This document shows positions 43,943 through 51,911 of a DNA stretch of 64,000 nucleotides, piece after piece. Made by a program: the position numbers and the translations under genes. The stretch lies in contig CAVSJJ010000003.1 of the NCBI GenBank assembly GCA_963728395.1, forward strand, positions 558,001 through 622,000, read 5' to 3'. The DNA comes from CAVSJJ01 sp963728395. GTDB taxonomy: Bacteria; Actinomycetota; Actinomycetes; Actinomycetales; Dermatophilaceae. Below the pieces are notes generated by a model, which was not told where the DNA came from, did not search any database, and was given only the letters and a program-made list of their open reading frames with translations. Position 1 is the first letter of the stretch. The number at the start of each line of letters is the position of its first letter.

Positions 43943-43971
43943 CCATCCCCCCCTCCCCGAAAGGACCCCCC

Positions 43972-44739
43972 ATGAGCATCACCAGCGCCCAGATCGCCAC
44001 CGTCCGGCAGGCCGTCTCCGCAGCCGGCTCCACCTTCCCCAAGGCCGTCACCAAGGCCCTGGCCGACCGGGACAAGGTCGCCGTCGCCGCAGCCGGCTAC
44101 GCCACCGCCAGACCCGACGAGCTGGGCGACGCCATCGTCACCTGCCTGCTGGCCGGCCGCGATCCCGCAGACGACGAGCAGGTCCGGCACCTGACCACCT
44201 CCCGCGCCATTGCCGGCGCCAGCGGCGGCCTGCTGCTCGCGGTCCAGGACGCCGTGGAGCGTCGCCTCATCGCCGCCCTGCGAGGCAGCGTCGACGACCT
44301 CGTCGGCATCTTCAGCAGCGCCGCGGCCGCGGCCGGCGACAAGCTCGCCAACGCCCACGAGCTCATCGGGGATGCCGACCTCAGCGACAGCGGGCGCATC
44401 CTCGCGCTCGGACCGGACGCCGCCCGCGCATGGGCCGAGGCCCGCGACGCTCAGCAGCTCATCCGCACCATCGACGCCGGCTGGGTCGCCCTCGCCGCAC
44501 TCACCGGCTTCGCCGACGGATCGCCATATGACGCGACCCTGCGGCTGGCCGACCTCGACGCCGAGACCCACGAGAAGGTCGGACGCAAAGCCGAGCCGTG
44601 GGACATCGTCCGGGCCGGGGGAACCATCGACCTCGCCGACGCCGAAGCCCTCGCCGAGCGGCGTGACCGGCTCGCCACCGAACGCCAGCAGCGCGACAAC
44701 GCCCGGGCCGCCGCAGCACGACGACCGTCCCTGGTCTGA
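43972..44739 (+). CDS. Element protein, unknown function (phage-type)
   Basis: A 255-aa soluble, Ala-rich, probably all-helical protein. It begins MSITSAQIATVRQAVSAAGSTFPKAVTKAL and ends in a charged coiled-coil-like stretch (ALAERRDRLATERQQRDNARAAAARR). AAAGGA precedes the ATG. It precedes the small terminase gene. I do not recognise the family. Confidence 0.72.
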   Translation: MSITSAQIATVRQAVSAAGSTFPKAVTKALADRDKVAVAAAGYATARPDELGDAIVTCLLAGRDPADDEQVRHLTTSRAIAGASGGLLLAVQDAVERRLIAALRGSVDDLVGIFSSAAAAAGDKLANAHELIGDADLSDSGRILALGPDAARAWAEARDAQQLIRTIDAGWVALAALTGFADGSPYDATLRLADLDAETHEKVGRKAEPWDIVRAGGTIDLADAEALAERRDRLATERQQRDNARAAAARRPSLV

Positions 44740-44838
44740 CCCCAGGGGGAGCCCCCCGCCCCGGCCTCACCGCCCGCTACTCGTGGCATAGGCAGCACTC
44801 CCCCCGAACATCGAAACGAATCGCCCTAGGAGGCGCTG

Positions 44839-45201
44839 ATGAGCACCACGCCACCCGCTCCGCCCACAGGTCTACGCCGCACCGGCCGCGCCCTGTGGCG
44901 GGCGGTCCTGGCCGACTTCGACCTCGACGAGCACGAGCGGACCCTTCTGCTGCAGGCGTGCCGGACCGGCGACAGCCTCGACGCCCTCCAAGCCACCGTC
45001 GACACCGAGGGAGTCGTCATCGCTACGCCGCAGGGTCCACGAGCGCACCCGGCGCTCGTCGAGGCCCGTCAGCAACGCATCGCCCTCGCCCGGATTCTGG
45101 CCGCCCTGCAGATCCCCTCCGGGGAGGAGACCGAGAACGGGCGCACCCGACCCCACGGCGGCGCCCGAGGCGTCTACGCCATCCGAGGCGGCGTCTCATG
45201 A
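44839..45201 (+). CDS. Phage terminase small subunit-like protein (P27 type)
   Basis: A 120-aa protein. GLRRTGRALWRAVLADFDLDEHERTLLLQACRTGDSLDAL, followed by QGPRAHPALVEARQQRIALARILAALQIP, is the pattern of P27-family small terminases in actinophages. A strong AGGAGG precedes the ATG. In a capsidless element this protein would redirect packaging of a helper phage, as in phage-inducible islands; that role is inference. Confidence 0.78.
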   Translation: MSTTPPAPPTGLRRTGRALWRAVLADFDLDEHERTLLLQACRTGDSLDALQATVDTEGVVIATPQGPRAHPALVEARQQRIALARILAALQIPSGEETENGRTRPHGGARGVYAIRGGVS

Positions 45202-45509
45202 GGCGCCGCCTCACCGCAACCGCCGCCGCACAACCCTTCCCGCCCCACCTGGCGCACTACCACCGCGCCGACTGGACCGGCCTGGCCTGTCACCCCGAGT
45301 GCGCCTGGTGGCAGGCCCGGGATGCGTGGGAAGAGGACCACCCCGAGCTGGACTTCGGCCTTCTCCCGCCCGACGACGCCCCCGCCGTCCCGCTCTCCTG
45401 GCCGCTGGACCCCACCTGCCTGCAGTCCCTCCCCATTGGCGACGGCGGACCACCCGTACACGAACCCTGGCGGACCCCCGGACCAACCACCCGCACCGCC
45501 GCCTCATAG
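45198..45509 (+). CDS. Element protein, unknown function
   Basis: A 103-aa protein coupled to the small terminase gene by ATGA. Sequence features: HYHRADWTGLACHPECAWWQARDAWEEDHPELDFG, Trp/His-rich with two Cys, then Pro-rich. No family recognised. Confidence 0.65.
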   Translation: MRRRLTATAAAQPFPPHLAHYHRADWTGLACHPECAWWQARDAWEEDHPELDFGLLPPDDAPAVPLSWPLDPTCLQSLPIGDGGPPVHEPWRTPGPTTRTAAS

Positions 45510-45870
45510 AAGCGGCTCGACGCCGCGCCAGCCCACACCACGCAGACCCACAGGAGATCACACCGATCGGCCCGGGGACCAGCCGTCATTACCGCGTCGT
45601 CAGGCTCCCTGGAACACGCCCAGGTGACTACCTGACCCTTCCGTCACGCCGGATCCGACCTCGCACATCGGACCGTCCGACACCGCCTCGTCATCCGAGT
45701 CGCTCACCGGCTCCCCCTCGTCGGTGACCATCCTCTGCCGCGCCAACACCGGCATCGCCAACTGGCCGGCCGCGAGCAACAAGGCCAAGCTCACGGCAAC
45801 CCTGCTGTGGATCAGGTGACCCTTCCCGGTCCCGGAGGTCGCCCTCCCGTGCTCGGGCTAGATTGCTGGG
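45510..45870. other. 361-bp stretch without a supported gene
   Basis: No frame here has a convincing start. One plus-strand frame ending at about 45820 reads like protein (SVTILCRANTGIANWPAASNKAKLT) but opens after a stop and only a GTG is available, so it may be a decayed gene. The 3' end holds the probable promoter of the next gene: a -10-like TAGATT about eight bases before its ATG. Confidence 0.4.
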
Positions 45871-46374
45871 ATGGACGCCCAGAACTGGCTGACGCTCGCT
45901 GCTGTCCTCGTCTCGCTCGGCTCCCTCTACTTCGCCAGCCGCGCTGCCAACGCGGCCATCGGCCAGACCAGGATCCAACGCCAGATTAGGGAGGACTCCG
46001 CGCAGCCATACGTCTGGGCGGACCTGCGCCCCTTCGAGGAGCATGGTCAGTTCATCGTGCTTGTCGTCGGCAACAGCGGGCCGACCGTCGCCACGAATGT
46101 CCGGGTCAAGGTCACGCCGGACCTGGTGGGGGCAACGCCTGAAGATGGGCGGACGGCACAGGACGCACTCGAGCGTGGTTTCAGCGCCCTCGCGCCAGGA
46201 CGAACGATCACCTGGAATCTCGGCGTCTACCGAAAGGTCCTCAGCGACGAGCGAGCGGACCTCGCGTACAGCTCCGAGCTCCGAGGCGCCTTCGCTGTTC
46301 CCCCAGGGACCCTCAACGGAGTCGCCGTAGCGATCGACAAGCTGCGCAAGGAATACGAGAAGCACAGCACCTAG
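45871..46374 (+). CDS. Membrane-anchored element protein, possible cargo
   Basis: A 167-aa protein with one N-terminal hydrophobic segment (LTLAAVLVSLGSLYFASRAANAA, residues 7-29) and a soluble remainder that looks beta-rich (YVWADLRPFEEHGQFIVLVVGNSGPTVATNVRVKV). It has its own promoter-like sequence and lies at the attR end, outside the tightly coupled gene string, a place where satellites often carry accessory or defence genes. No family recognised. Confidence 0.75.
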   Translation: MDAQNWLTLAAVLVSLGSLYFASRAANAAIGQTRIQRQIREDSAQPYVWADLRPFEEHGQFIVLVVGNSGPTVATNVRVKVTPDLVGATPEDGRTAQDALERGFSALAPGRTITWNLGVYRKVLSDERADLAYSSELRGAFAVPPGTLNGVAVAIDKLRKEYEKHST

Positions 46375-46397
46375 AGGGCAATCGCTGCCCCCACGAC

Positions 46398-46433
46398 AGC
46401 GACCCCCGCCCTCTTCGGAGAGCGGGGGTCGCT
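46398..46433. terminator. Strong hairpin between convergent end genes
   Basis: Perfect 12-bp arms AGCGACCCCCGC and GCGGGGGTCGCT enclose CTC-TTCG-GAG, so the stem closes on a TTCG tetraloop. It lies between the genes ending at 46374 and 46448 and should terminate both. Confidence 0.8.
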
Positions 46434-46447
46434 ATCTGTGCTGTCCG

Positions 46448-46750
46448 TCAGATGTCCGCGAGGATGCGCCCCAGCTCGTCGACGGCACGCGCGAGGGCCG
46501 GCGCCAGCAGCCGCGCCTCCGCGAGGCTGAGCATGTAGGCATCCTCGACGTGAATCGCCGGGTCGTCGATCGCCACCCAGGCGCCCTCCTCGAGGTCCCA
46601 CGTCTGCTCGAGGGTCACCGCCCCGCTGCCCTCCTCGTCGGAGAGCGGGAAGGCGCGCCACGCGGTCGCCTGCATGTCGAGCTCGGTGACGCCGACCTCC
46701 TCTGCCCACGGGACGACGGGAGCGGGGGGAAGGCTGGTCGTGATGGTCAT
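46448..46750 (-). CDS. Element protein, unknown function
   Basis: A 100-aa acidic protein, MTITTSLPPAPVVPWAEEVGVTELDMQATAWRAF, later WVAIDDPAIHVEDAYMLSLAEARLLAPALARAVDEL. AGGATCCACC precedes the ATG. The last gene inside the element, opposite to the others. The segment DPAIHVEDAYMLSLAEARLLAPALARAVDEL is helical and resembles small actinophage proteins of unknown role. Confidence 0.7.
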   Translation of the reverse strand: MTITTSLPPAPVVPWAEEVGVTELDMQATAWRAFPLSDEEGSGAVTLEQTWDLEEGAWVAIDDPAIHVEDAYMLSLAEARLLAPALARAVDELGRILADI

Positions 46751-46794
46751 GGTGGATCCTCTCTGGTCCTCAGATGGTCCACAGGCCCAAAGCA

Positions 46795-46835
46795 AACGGC
46801 CCCTGACCTCGCGTCTCCGCAGGTCAGGGGCCGTT
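46795..46835 (-). terminator. Element-borne terminator serving the tRNA operon
   Basis: Perfect 15-bp arms AACGGCCCCTGACCT and AGGTCAGGGGCCGTT with an 11-nt loop. On the minus strand a T-rich GTTTGCTTT follows. It lies 7 nt past the CCA end of tRNA-Val, inside the integrated element, and replaces the host terminator now at 39272. Confidence 0.8.
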
Positions 46836-46841
46836 CTGTAC

Positions 46842-46868
46842 TGGTGGGCGATACTGGGTTTGAACCAG
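46842..46868. other. attR core within tRNA-Val
   Basis: This is the 27-bp copy identical to 39311-39337. It covers the encoded CCA, the acceptor 3' strand and most of the T-arm, so integration left the tRNA intact. Confidence 0.85.
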
Positions 46869-46916
46869 TGACCTCTTCCGTGTCAAGGAAGCGCGCTACC
46901 ACTGCGCCAATCGCCC
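46842..46916 (-). tRNA. tRNA-Val (anticodon GAC)
   Basis: A 75-nt gene with the CCA encoded. The acceptor GGGCGAT pairs with ATCGCCC, the anticodon stem is CTTCC/GGAAG with loop TTGACAC giving anticodon GAC, and the T-arm contains GGTTCAAACC. Last of three tRNAs on the minus strand. Confidence 0.97.
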
Positions 46917-46934
46917 GTGCAAGGTTTCTTCTCG

Positions 46935-47005
46935 AGGTGGAGACGGGATTTGAACCCGTGTACGCGGCTTTGCAGGCCGCTGCCTCGCCTCTCGGCCACT
47001 CCACC
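46935..47005 (-). tRNA. tRNA-Cys (anticodon GCA)
   Basis: A 71-nt gene. The acceptor GGTGGAG pairs with CTCCACC, the anticodon loop is CTGCAAA, and the T-arm contains GGTTCAAATCC. CCA is not encoded. Middle of the Gly-Cys-Val cluster. Confidence 0.97.
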
Positions 47006-47027
47006 GTGGGGGCGGCTAGACCCTCCG

Positions 47028-47100
47028 AGCGGATGACCGGCCTCGAACCGGCGACCTCAACCTTGGCAAGGTTGCGCTCTACCAACTGAGCTACATCCGC
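47028..47100 (-). tRNA. tRNA-Gly (anticodon GCC)
   Basis: A 73-nt gene. The acceptor GCGGATG pairs with CATCCGC, the anticodon stem CAACC/GGTTG encloses TTGCCAA, and the T-arm contains GGTTCGAGGCC. CCA is not encoded. First gene of the cluster. Confidence 0.97.
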
Positions 47101-47142
47101 GCTGCCCGGTGGTGCGCGACCTCCGGGCGGTGCGTCGGAGAC

Positions 47143-47170
47143 ATTATCCGATCCGGCTGGCCAACTCCAA
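47143..47170 (-). promoter_or_regulatory. Promoter of the tRNA Gly-Cys-Val operon
   Basis: On the minus strand a -35-like TTGGAG (47165-47170) and a -10 GATAAT (47143-47148) are 16 bp apart, placing the start of transcription about 35 bp before tRNA-Gly. Confidence 0.6.
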
Positions 47171-47194
47171 ACCGGTCCCAGGTTCGGGCGGGGT

Positions 47195-48394
47195 TCAGCG
47201 GTCGTTCCGTGCGGCGTCCGCGGGCGCGCGGTCGGCGGAGCCGTTCGACCCGCCCTCGGCCCCCTCGTCGCCCACCCGGCGGGTATGCCGGTGTGGGTGC
47301 AGGTTCGGTGGGTTCACCGGGGTCAGCGGCCGACGGGCGGCCCGACGAGCGGCCCCCAGCCCGAGATCGTCCTCGTCGGCGAACGGGTCGAGGTCGATGG
47401 CGGGCACGCCGCCGACGAGGATCCGTCCCTCGTCCCCACCCTCTCGCTCGGAGCGGCTCGCGGCGAAGCTGCGCACCGACTCCACGATCCGGGCCCGCAG
47501 ACTGCGCTCCTCCTCGGTCGGCCACATCTCGCGCACGGCGGCGTTGAGCGCCGCGCCGATGAGGACCGCGATGGCCAGGGCATAGAGCCAGATCATCAGG
47601 ACGATCGGCGCCGACAGCGGCCCGTAGATCGACGTGCCACCGAGCGAGGCGGCGATCGAGCCACGCACGGCGAAGGACGCGAGGACCCAGATCAGCAGGG
47701 TCAGCGCGGCGCCCGGCACATCGCGCAGCCACGGACTGCGCCGCGGCGTCGACACGTGATAGAGGGTCGCGAGGTTGGCGACGGTGAGGAGGCTGACGAC
47801 CGGCCAGTAGAGGGCGGTGAGGAAGTCCAGGCGTGCCGGGAGGATCTCGCCGAGCCAGGTCGGGCCGATGAGCACGAGCGGGATCGTCACGACGCCGACG
47901 ACGAGCGCCATGACATAGAGCGTGAAGGACAGCGCCCGGGTCTGGACGATGCCGCGCACGCCGGACTGGCCGTACATGATCGAGATCGTGTCGACGAAGA
48001 CGTTGAGGGCCCGCGAGCCGGACCACAGCGAGAGGACGAAGCCGACCGAGACGAGGTCGAACCTGCCGTCCCGGAAGACGTCTGTGACGGTCGGTCCGAG
48101 GGTCGAGTTGATGACCTGGTCGGTGAGGAACCGGCTGGCGAAGTCGTTGATCGCGTTGCGGACGTCGTCCACGGTCGCGGGGCCGAGCCACTGGCCGACG
48201 TAGCCGACGCCGCCGAACAGCCCGAGAACGAGCGGTGGGAGCGACAGCAGCGCGAAGAACCCGGCCTCCGAGGCCAGGCCGGTCACCCGGTAGCGCAGGC
48301 AGATGCGGATCGTCGACACCGTCAGGCGCGCGAGCGCCTCGAGGAGTGGGACCCGCTTCAGCCAGCGCCGCAGGCGTCGCTTCGCGTCCGTCAC
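47195..48394 (-). CDS. YihY/BrkB family membrane protein
   Basis: A 399-aa protein with about six membrane segments in residues 30-290. The family pattern is RLTVSTIRICLRYRVTGLASEAGFFALLSLPPLVLGL, and the last membrane segments are PLSAPIVLMIWLYALAIAVLIGAALNAA. The C-terminal 100 residues are charged and disordered. GTG start giving MTDAKRRLRRW. Formerly called ribonuclease BN; the actual role is unknown, possibly transport. Confidence 0.87.
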   Translation of the reverse strand: MTDAKRRLRRWLKRVPLLEALARLTVSTIRICLRYRVTGLASEAGFFALLSLPPLVLGLFGGVGYVGQWLGPATVDDVRNAINDFASRFLTDQVINSTLGPTVTDVFRDGRFDLVSVGFVLSLWSGSRALNVFVDTISIMYGQSGVRGIVQTRALSFTLYVMALVVGVVTIPLVLIGPTWLGEILPARLDFLTALYWPVVSLLTVANLATLYHVSTPRRSPWLRDVPGAALTLLIWVLASFAVRGSIAASLGGTSIYGPLSAPIVLMIWLYALAIAVLIGAALNAAVREMWPTEEERSLRARIVESVRSFAASRSEREGGDEGRILVGGVPAIDLDPFADEDDLGLGAARRAARRPLTPVNPPNLHPHRHTRRVGDEGAEGGSNGSADRAPADAARNDR

Positions 48395-48467
48395 ACGCCC
48401 GAGAGTATCTGCCCGAGTTGGCCACACCCCGCAGGTCGGGGCCGGCGTCGCGGCATACCCTGGCGGC

Positions 48468-50114
48468 GTGAAGACGCACGAGGTGACGAACATGGTGCCG
48501 GCCTTCACCGGTCACAACCTCTTCGGGGGCGATGCGGCCCTCACCGAGGCGGTGTCCCGATGGGGCACCGCGCAGGCCGCGACGGACCTCGACGCCCTCG
48601 GCGCCCTCGCCGGCTCGGCGGTCGCGCAGCAGTGGGGCGACCAGGCCGACCGATGCGTCCCCGTCCTGCACACCCACTCCCCCCGCGGCGAGCGGATCGA
48701 CGAGGTCGAGTTCCACCCGGCCTGGCACCACCTCATGGAGGTCGCCGCCGGCAACGGCCTCACCGCCGAGCCGTGGACCGCCCCGGAGGGCTCGAACGCC
48801 CACCTGCGTCGCGCGGCGGGCTTCGCCGTGTGGACCCAGGCCGAGGCCGCGCACCTGTGCCCCATCTCCATGACGTATGCCGCGGCCCCCGCCCTGCGCG
48901 GGACCCCCGAGCTCGCCGACCGCTGGCTGCCCGGGCTGGCATCGCGCAGCTATGACATCGGGTTGCGGGCGCCACGGGAGAAGAGCGGCCTCATCGCGGG
49001 GATGGCGATGACCGAGAAGCAGGGCGGCTCGGATGTCCGCACCAACACTACGAGCGCCGTCCGGGTCGCGGGCGCCGCTCCGGTCGAGGGCGACGCGCAC
49101 CTGCTCACCGGCCACAAGTGGTTCTGCTCCGCGCCGATGAGCGACGTCTTCCTCGTCCTGGCGCAGGCCGAGGGCGGCATCACCTGCTTCCTCGTCCCGC
49201 GCGTCCTCGATGACGGAACCCGCAACACGTTCCTCATCCAGCGGCTGAAGGACAAGGTCGGCAACCGCGCCAACGCCTCCTCGGAGATCGAGCTCGAGGG
49301 CACGTGGGGGGTGCGGGTCGGCGAGGAGGGCCGCGGCATCCGGACCATCATCGACATGGTCGCCTCGACCCGGCTCGACACCGTCCTCGGCTCCACGGGC
49401 CTCATGCGCCAGGCGCTCGCCCGCGCGGTGCATCACGCCCGACACCGGACGGCCTTCGGGCGGACCCTCCTCGACCAGCCGCTCATGCGCAACGTCCTGG
49501 CCGACCTCGCCCTCGAGTCCGAGGCCGCGACGGTCCTCGCGATGCGGCTCGCCCATGCCGTCGACGAGGGCGACACCGACGTCTCCCGGCTCGGGGTCGC
49601 CCTCGCCAAGTCGTGGGTGTGCAAGCGGACGCCGATGATGGTCGCCGAGGCGATGGAGTGCCTCGGCGGCATCGGCTACGTCGAGGAGAACGGCCTGGCC
49701 CGGCTCTATCGCGAGGCCCCGCTCAACTCGATCTGGGAGGGCTCAGGCAACGTCAACGCCCTCGACGTGCTGCGCGCGATGGTCCGGGAGCCGGCCTCGG
49801 TCGCGGCGATAGGCAAGGAGCTCGCCCTCGTCCAGGGCCACGACCGCGCGCTCGACGCGGCCATCGACGAGGTGGAGACGTATGCCGCCCTCGCCGCCCG
49901 GGAGGACGCCCCGTGGCAGGCGCGGCGGATCGTCGAGCGGGTGGCGCTGACGCTGCAGGCGGCCCTGCTCGTCCAACACTCCCCCGCCGAGGTGTCCGAC
50001 GCCTTCCTCGCCAGCAGGATCCGCAGCGAGCACGGCGGGATCTTCGGCACCCTCGGCACCGACATCGGCCAGGCCCGGGTCGCCGCCGTCATCGACCGGG
50101 CCCTGCCCGCGTAG
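48468..50114 (+). CDS. AidB-like acyl-CoA dehydrogenase
   Basis: A 548-aa flavoprotein of the AidB branch. The N-terminal extension THEVTNMVPAFTGHNLFGGD is typical of AidB. Later MTEKQGGSDVRTNTT, LTGHKWFCSAPMSD, the arginine-rich RHRTAFGRTL and LGGIGYVEENGLARLYREAPLNSIWEGSGNV are the acyl-CoA dehydrogenase and AidB signatures. E. coli AidB protects DNA in the alkylation response; in actinobacteria the role is less clear. GTG start just after an AT-containing GCATACCCT, probably leaderless. Confidence 0.88.
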   Translation: MKTHEVTNMVPAFTGHNLFGGDAALTEAVSRWGTAQAATDLDALGALAGSAVAQQWGDQADRCVPVLHTHSPRGERIDEVEFHPAWHHLMEVAAGNGLTAEPWTAPEGSNAHLRRAAGFAVWTQAEAAHLCPISMTYAAAPALRGTPELADRWLPGLASRSYDIGLRAPREKSGLIAGMAMTEKQGGSDVRTNTTSAVRVAGAAPVEGDAHLLTGHKWFCSAPMSDVFLVLAQAEGGITCFLVPRVLDDGTRNTFLIQRLKDKVGNRANASSEIELEGTWGVRVGEEGRGIRTIIDMVASTRLDTVLGSTGLMRQALARAVHHARHRTAFGRTLLDQPLMRNVLADLALESEAATVLAMRLAHAVDEGDTDVSRLGVALAKSWVCKRTPMMVAEAMECLGGIGYVEENGLARLYREAPLNSIWEGSGNVNALDVLRAMVREPASVAAIGKELALVQGHDRALDAAIDEVETYAALAAREDAPWQARRIVERVALTLQAALLVQHSPAEVSDAFLASRIRSEHGGIFGTLGTDIGQARVAAVIDRALPA

Positions 50115-50142
50115 CCCACGCCCCCACCGCCCACCCGCCAGC

Positions 50143-50182
50143 GTCCGCCTTTTCGGTCGTCCCAGCGACCATTCACGCGGAC
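50143..50182. repeat. 40-bp bulged palindromic repeat, copy B
   Basis: Outer arms GTCCGC and GCGGAC enclose inner arms GGTCG and CGACC with unpaired bases between them. Read on the minus strand it resembles the repeat at 35472-35511. It lies between the convergent AidB-like and ppk2 genes and could also act as terminator. Confidence 0.55.
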
Positions 50183-50218
50183 CCAACGTCTGCGCCGGGG
50201 CGGGCGGCGGGGCACGCG

Positions 50219-51103
50219 TCAGGTGGCGGCGAGGCGGGCCTTCTGCTCGGCGACGTCGAAGTCGACGTTCGGCCACTGCGGGTCCATCGCCCGCAGGTGC
50301 TCGAGGACGAGACCGGTCACGGCGAGCCGGGCGTACCACTTGCGGTCGGCCGGCACGACGTACCAGGGCGCCTCATCGGTCGAGCACCTCTCGAGCGCCA
50401 CCTCGTAGGCCTCCATGTACTCGTCCCAGCGGGAGCGCTCGTCGATGTCCCCGGGGTTGAACTTCCAGTGCTTGTCGGGACGCTCGAGCCGCTCGCCGAG
50501 CCGCTCGCGCTGCTCCTTGGGCGAGATGTGGAGCATGACCTTGACGATCGTCGTCCCGCTCTGGACGACCTTGTGCTCGAAGTCGTTGATCTGGGAGTAG
50601 CGCCGCGCCCAGACCGAGCGCGGGACGAGGTCGTGGACCCGCACGACGAGGACGTCCTCGTACTGCGACCGGTCGAACACGCCGATCTCCCCCGGGCTTG
50701 GCAGCGCGTTGCGGATCCGCCAGAGGAACGGATGCTCCTGCTCCTGCGTCGTCGGTGCCTTGAAGGCGGTATGCCGCACACCCTGCGGGTCGAAGGACCC
50801 GACGACGTGCCGCATGATCCCGCCCTTGCCGGAGGTGTCCATTCCCTGCACCACGAGGAGCAACGAGCGGTTCCCGCCCTCCTTGGACTCGGCATACAAC
50901 CGCTCCTGGAGCTCACTCAGCCCGCCCTGCATGTCCTCCATGGCCGCGACGCCGGCCTTCTTCTTCCCGTCGAAGGCGGGGGTCGAGCGTGGCTTGACCG
51001 CGGAGAGGTCGAAGCCGTCACCCACCCGAAGGGCGTCGCTGAACGGGGTGGCGGGCGGGGCCGGCGTGCCGGCCGTGGACGTCGTCTTCTTCTTCCTGGC
51101 CAT
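50219..51103 (-). CDS. ppk2: Polyphosphate kinase 2 family protein
   Basis: A 294-aa PPK2-type enzyme that transfers phosphate between polyphosphate and nucleotides. Walker A is VVQGMDTSGKGG, the lid has DRSQYEDVLVVRVHDLV, and the second conserved region is HISPKEQRERLGERLERPDKHWKFNPGD. About 30 basic, low-complexity N-terminal residues precede the domain. ATG 51103 is used; 51112 is an alternative. AMP, ADP or NDP preference cannot be read by eye. Confidence 0.92.
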   Translation of the reverse strand: MARKKKTTSTAGTPAPPATPFSDALRVGDGFDLSAVKPRSTPAFDGKKKAGVAAMEDMQGGLSELQERLYAESKEGGNRSLLLVVQGMDTSGKGGIMRHVVGSFDPQGVRHTAFKAPTTQEQEHPFLWRIRNALPSPGEIGVFDRSQYEDVLVVRVHDLVPRSVWARRYSQINDFEHKVVQSGTTIVKVMLHISPKEQRERLGERLERPDKHWKFNPGDIDERSRWDEYMEAYEVALERCSTDEAPWYVVPADRKWYARLAVTGLVLEHLRAMDPQWPNVDFDVAEQKARLAAT

Positions 51104-51146
51104 GCCGACCATCCTCGCAGAGCGGCCCTGCTGACAGACTGGCCAC

Positions 51147-51911
51147 GTGCGTCTCCTCCTCGACAGCCGGGACCGGGCCGCGTTCGGGATCCCCGTCGAG
51201 GACCTCGACGAGGGCGCGATGGCGGCCCTGTACGCCTACGGTCCCGGCCACGTCCTGCGGGTCAACTTCGTCAGCACCCTCGACGGCTCGGCGGTCGGCG
51301 CCGACGGGCGCAGCGGGTCGATCAACACCCCGGCGGACAACCGGGTCTTCGCCCTGCAGCGCCGCCTCGCCGACGCGATCCTCGTCGGCGCCGGCACGGC
51401 GCGCGCCGAGGGCTACGGACGGGTCGAGGCGACCGTGGACCGGCCCGACCCTCCCCCGCTCGTCGTCGTCTCCGCCACCGGCATCCCCCCGCCGGGTCTG
51501 GTCGAGCGCGACCCCGGCCTCGGCCGCGGGATCCTCCTCACCCGCGCGGCGGCCGGCACGGCGGTGCTCGCCGCCGCTCGCGAGGCCCTCGGCGAGGAGG
51601 ACGTCTGGGTGCTCGGCGAGGAGCAGGTCGACATGCCGGGTGCGCTGCGGCGCCTGGCCGAGGAGGGGATGCCGCACGTCCTCGCCGAGGGGGGCCCAAG
51701 CCTCTTCACGACCCTGCTCGGCGACGGGCTCGTCGACGAGTTCGCGCTCACCCTCGTCCCCCGGGTGGTCAGCGGGCCGGGTGGCCGGGTCACCAAGGGT
51801 CCCGCGGTCGACGTCCCGATGACGCCGGTGGTCCTGCTCGAGGAGGGCGGCGCGCTGCTCGGCCTCTGGCGGGTGGACCCGTCGGCGGGCGAGCGCGTCG
51901 GCGGGTCCTAG
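51147..51911 (+). CDS. RibD C-terminal domain (pyrimidine reductase-like) protein
   Basis: A 254-aa reductase of the RibD_C/dihydrofolate reductase-like fold. VLRVNFVSTLDGSAVGADGRSGSINTPADNRVFALQRRLADAILVGAGTARAEGYG is the NADPH/substrate pattern, and VLAEGGPSLFTTLLGDGLVDEFALTLVPRV is the second conserved part. No deaminase domain is fused and no rib genes are near, so the true substrate is uncertain. GTG start, probably leaderless. Its stop shares CTAG with the convergent hydrolase gene. Confidence 0.87.
   Translation: MRLLLDSRDRAAFGIPVEDLDEGAMAALYAYGPGHVLRVNFVSTLDGSAVGADGRSGSINTPADNRVFALQRRLADAILVGAGTARAEGYGRVEATVDRPDPPPLVVVSATGIPPPGLVERDPGLGRGILLTRAAAGTAVLAAAREALGEEDVWVLGEEQVDMPGALRRLAEEGMPHVLAEGGPSLFTTLLGDGLVDEFALTLVPRVVSGPGGRVTKGPAVDVPMTPVVLLEEGGALLGLWRVDPSAGERVGGS

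Larger units (their letters stand above)
39311..46868. mobile_element. Integrative element in tRNA-Val (phage-satellite-like), about 7.5 kb
   Basis: It is bounded by the 27-bp direct repeats at 39311-39337 and 46842-46868 and contains, in order, integrase, a zinc-motif protein, an Xis-like protein, several small proteins, an AAA ATPase with iteron-like repeats, a P27-like small terminase subunit and two end genes. Most genes overlap by ATGA or GTGA and point rightward. There is no capsid, portal, large terminase, lysis, FtsK-like transfer or relaxase gene. The host-typical word GGCATAC is absent from it, consistent with foreign origin. Confidence 0.85.

Noticed and set aside
39311..46868. Actinomycete integrative and conjugative element (pSAM2 type)
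   Set aside because: There is no FtsK/TraB-like translocase, Spd gene or relaxase. A small terminase and phage-like small genes fit a phage satellite better.
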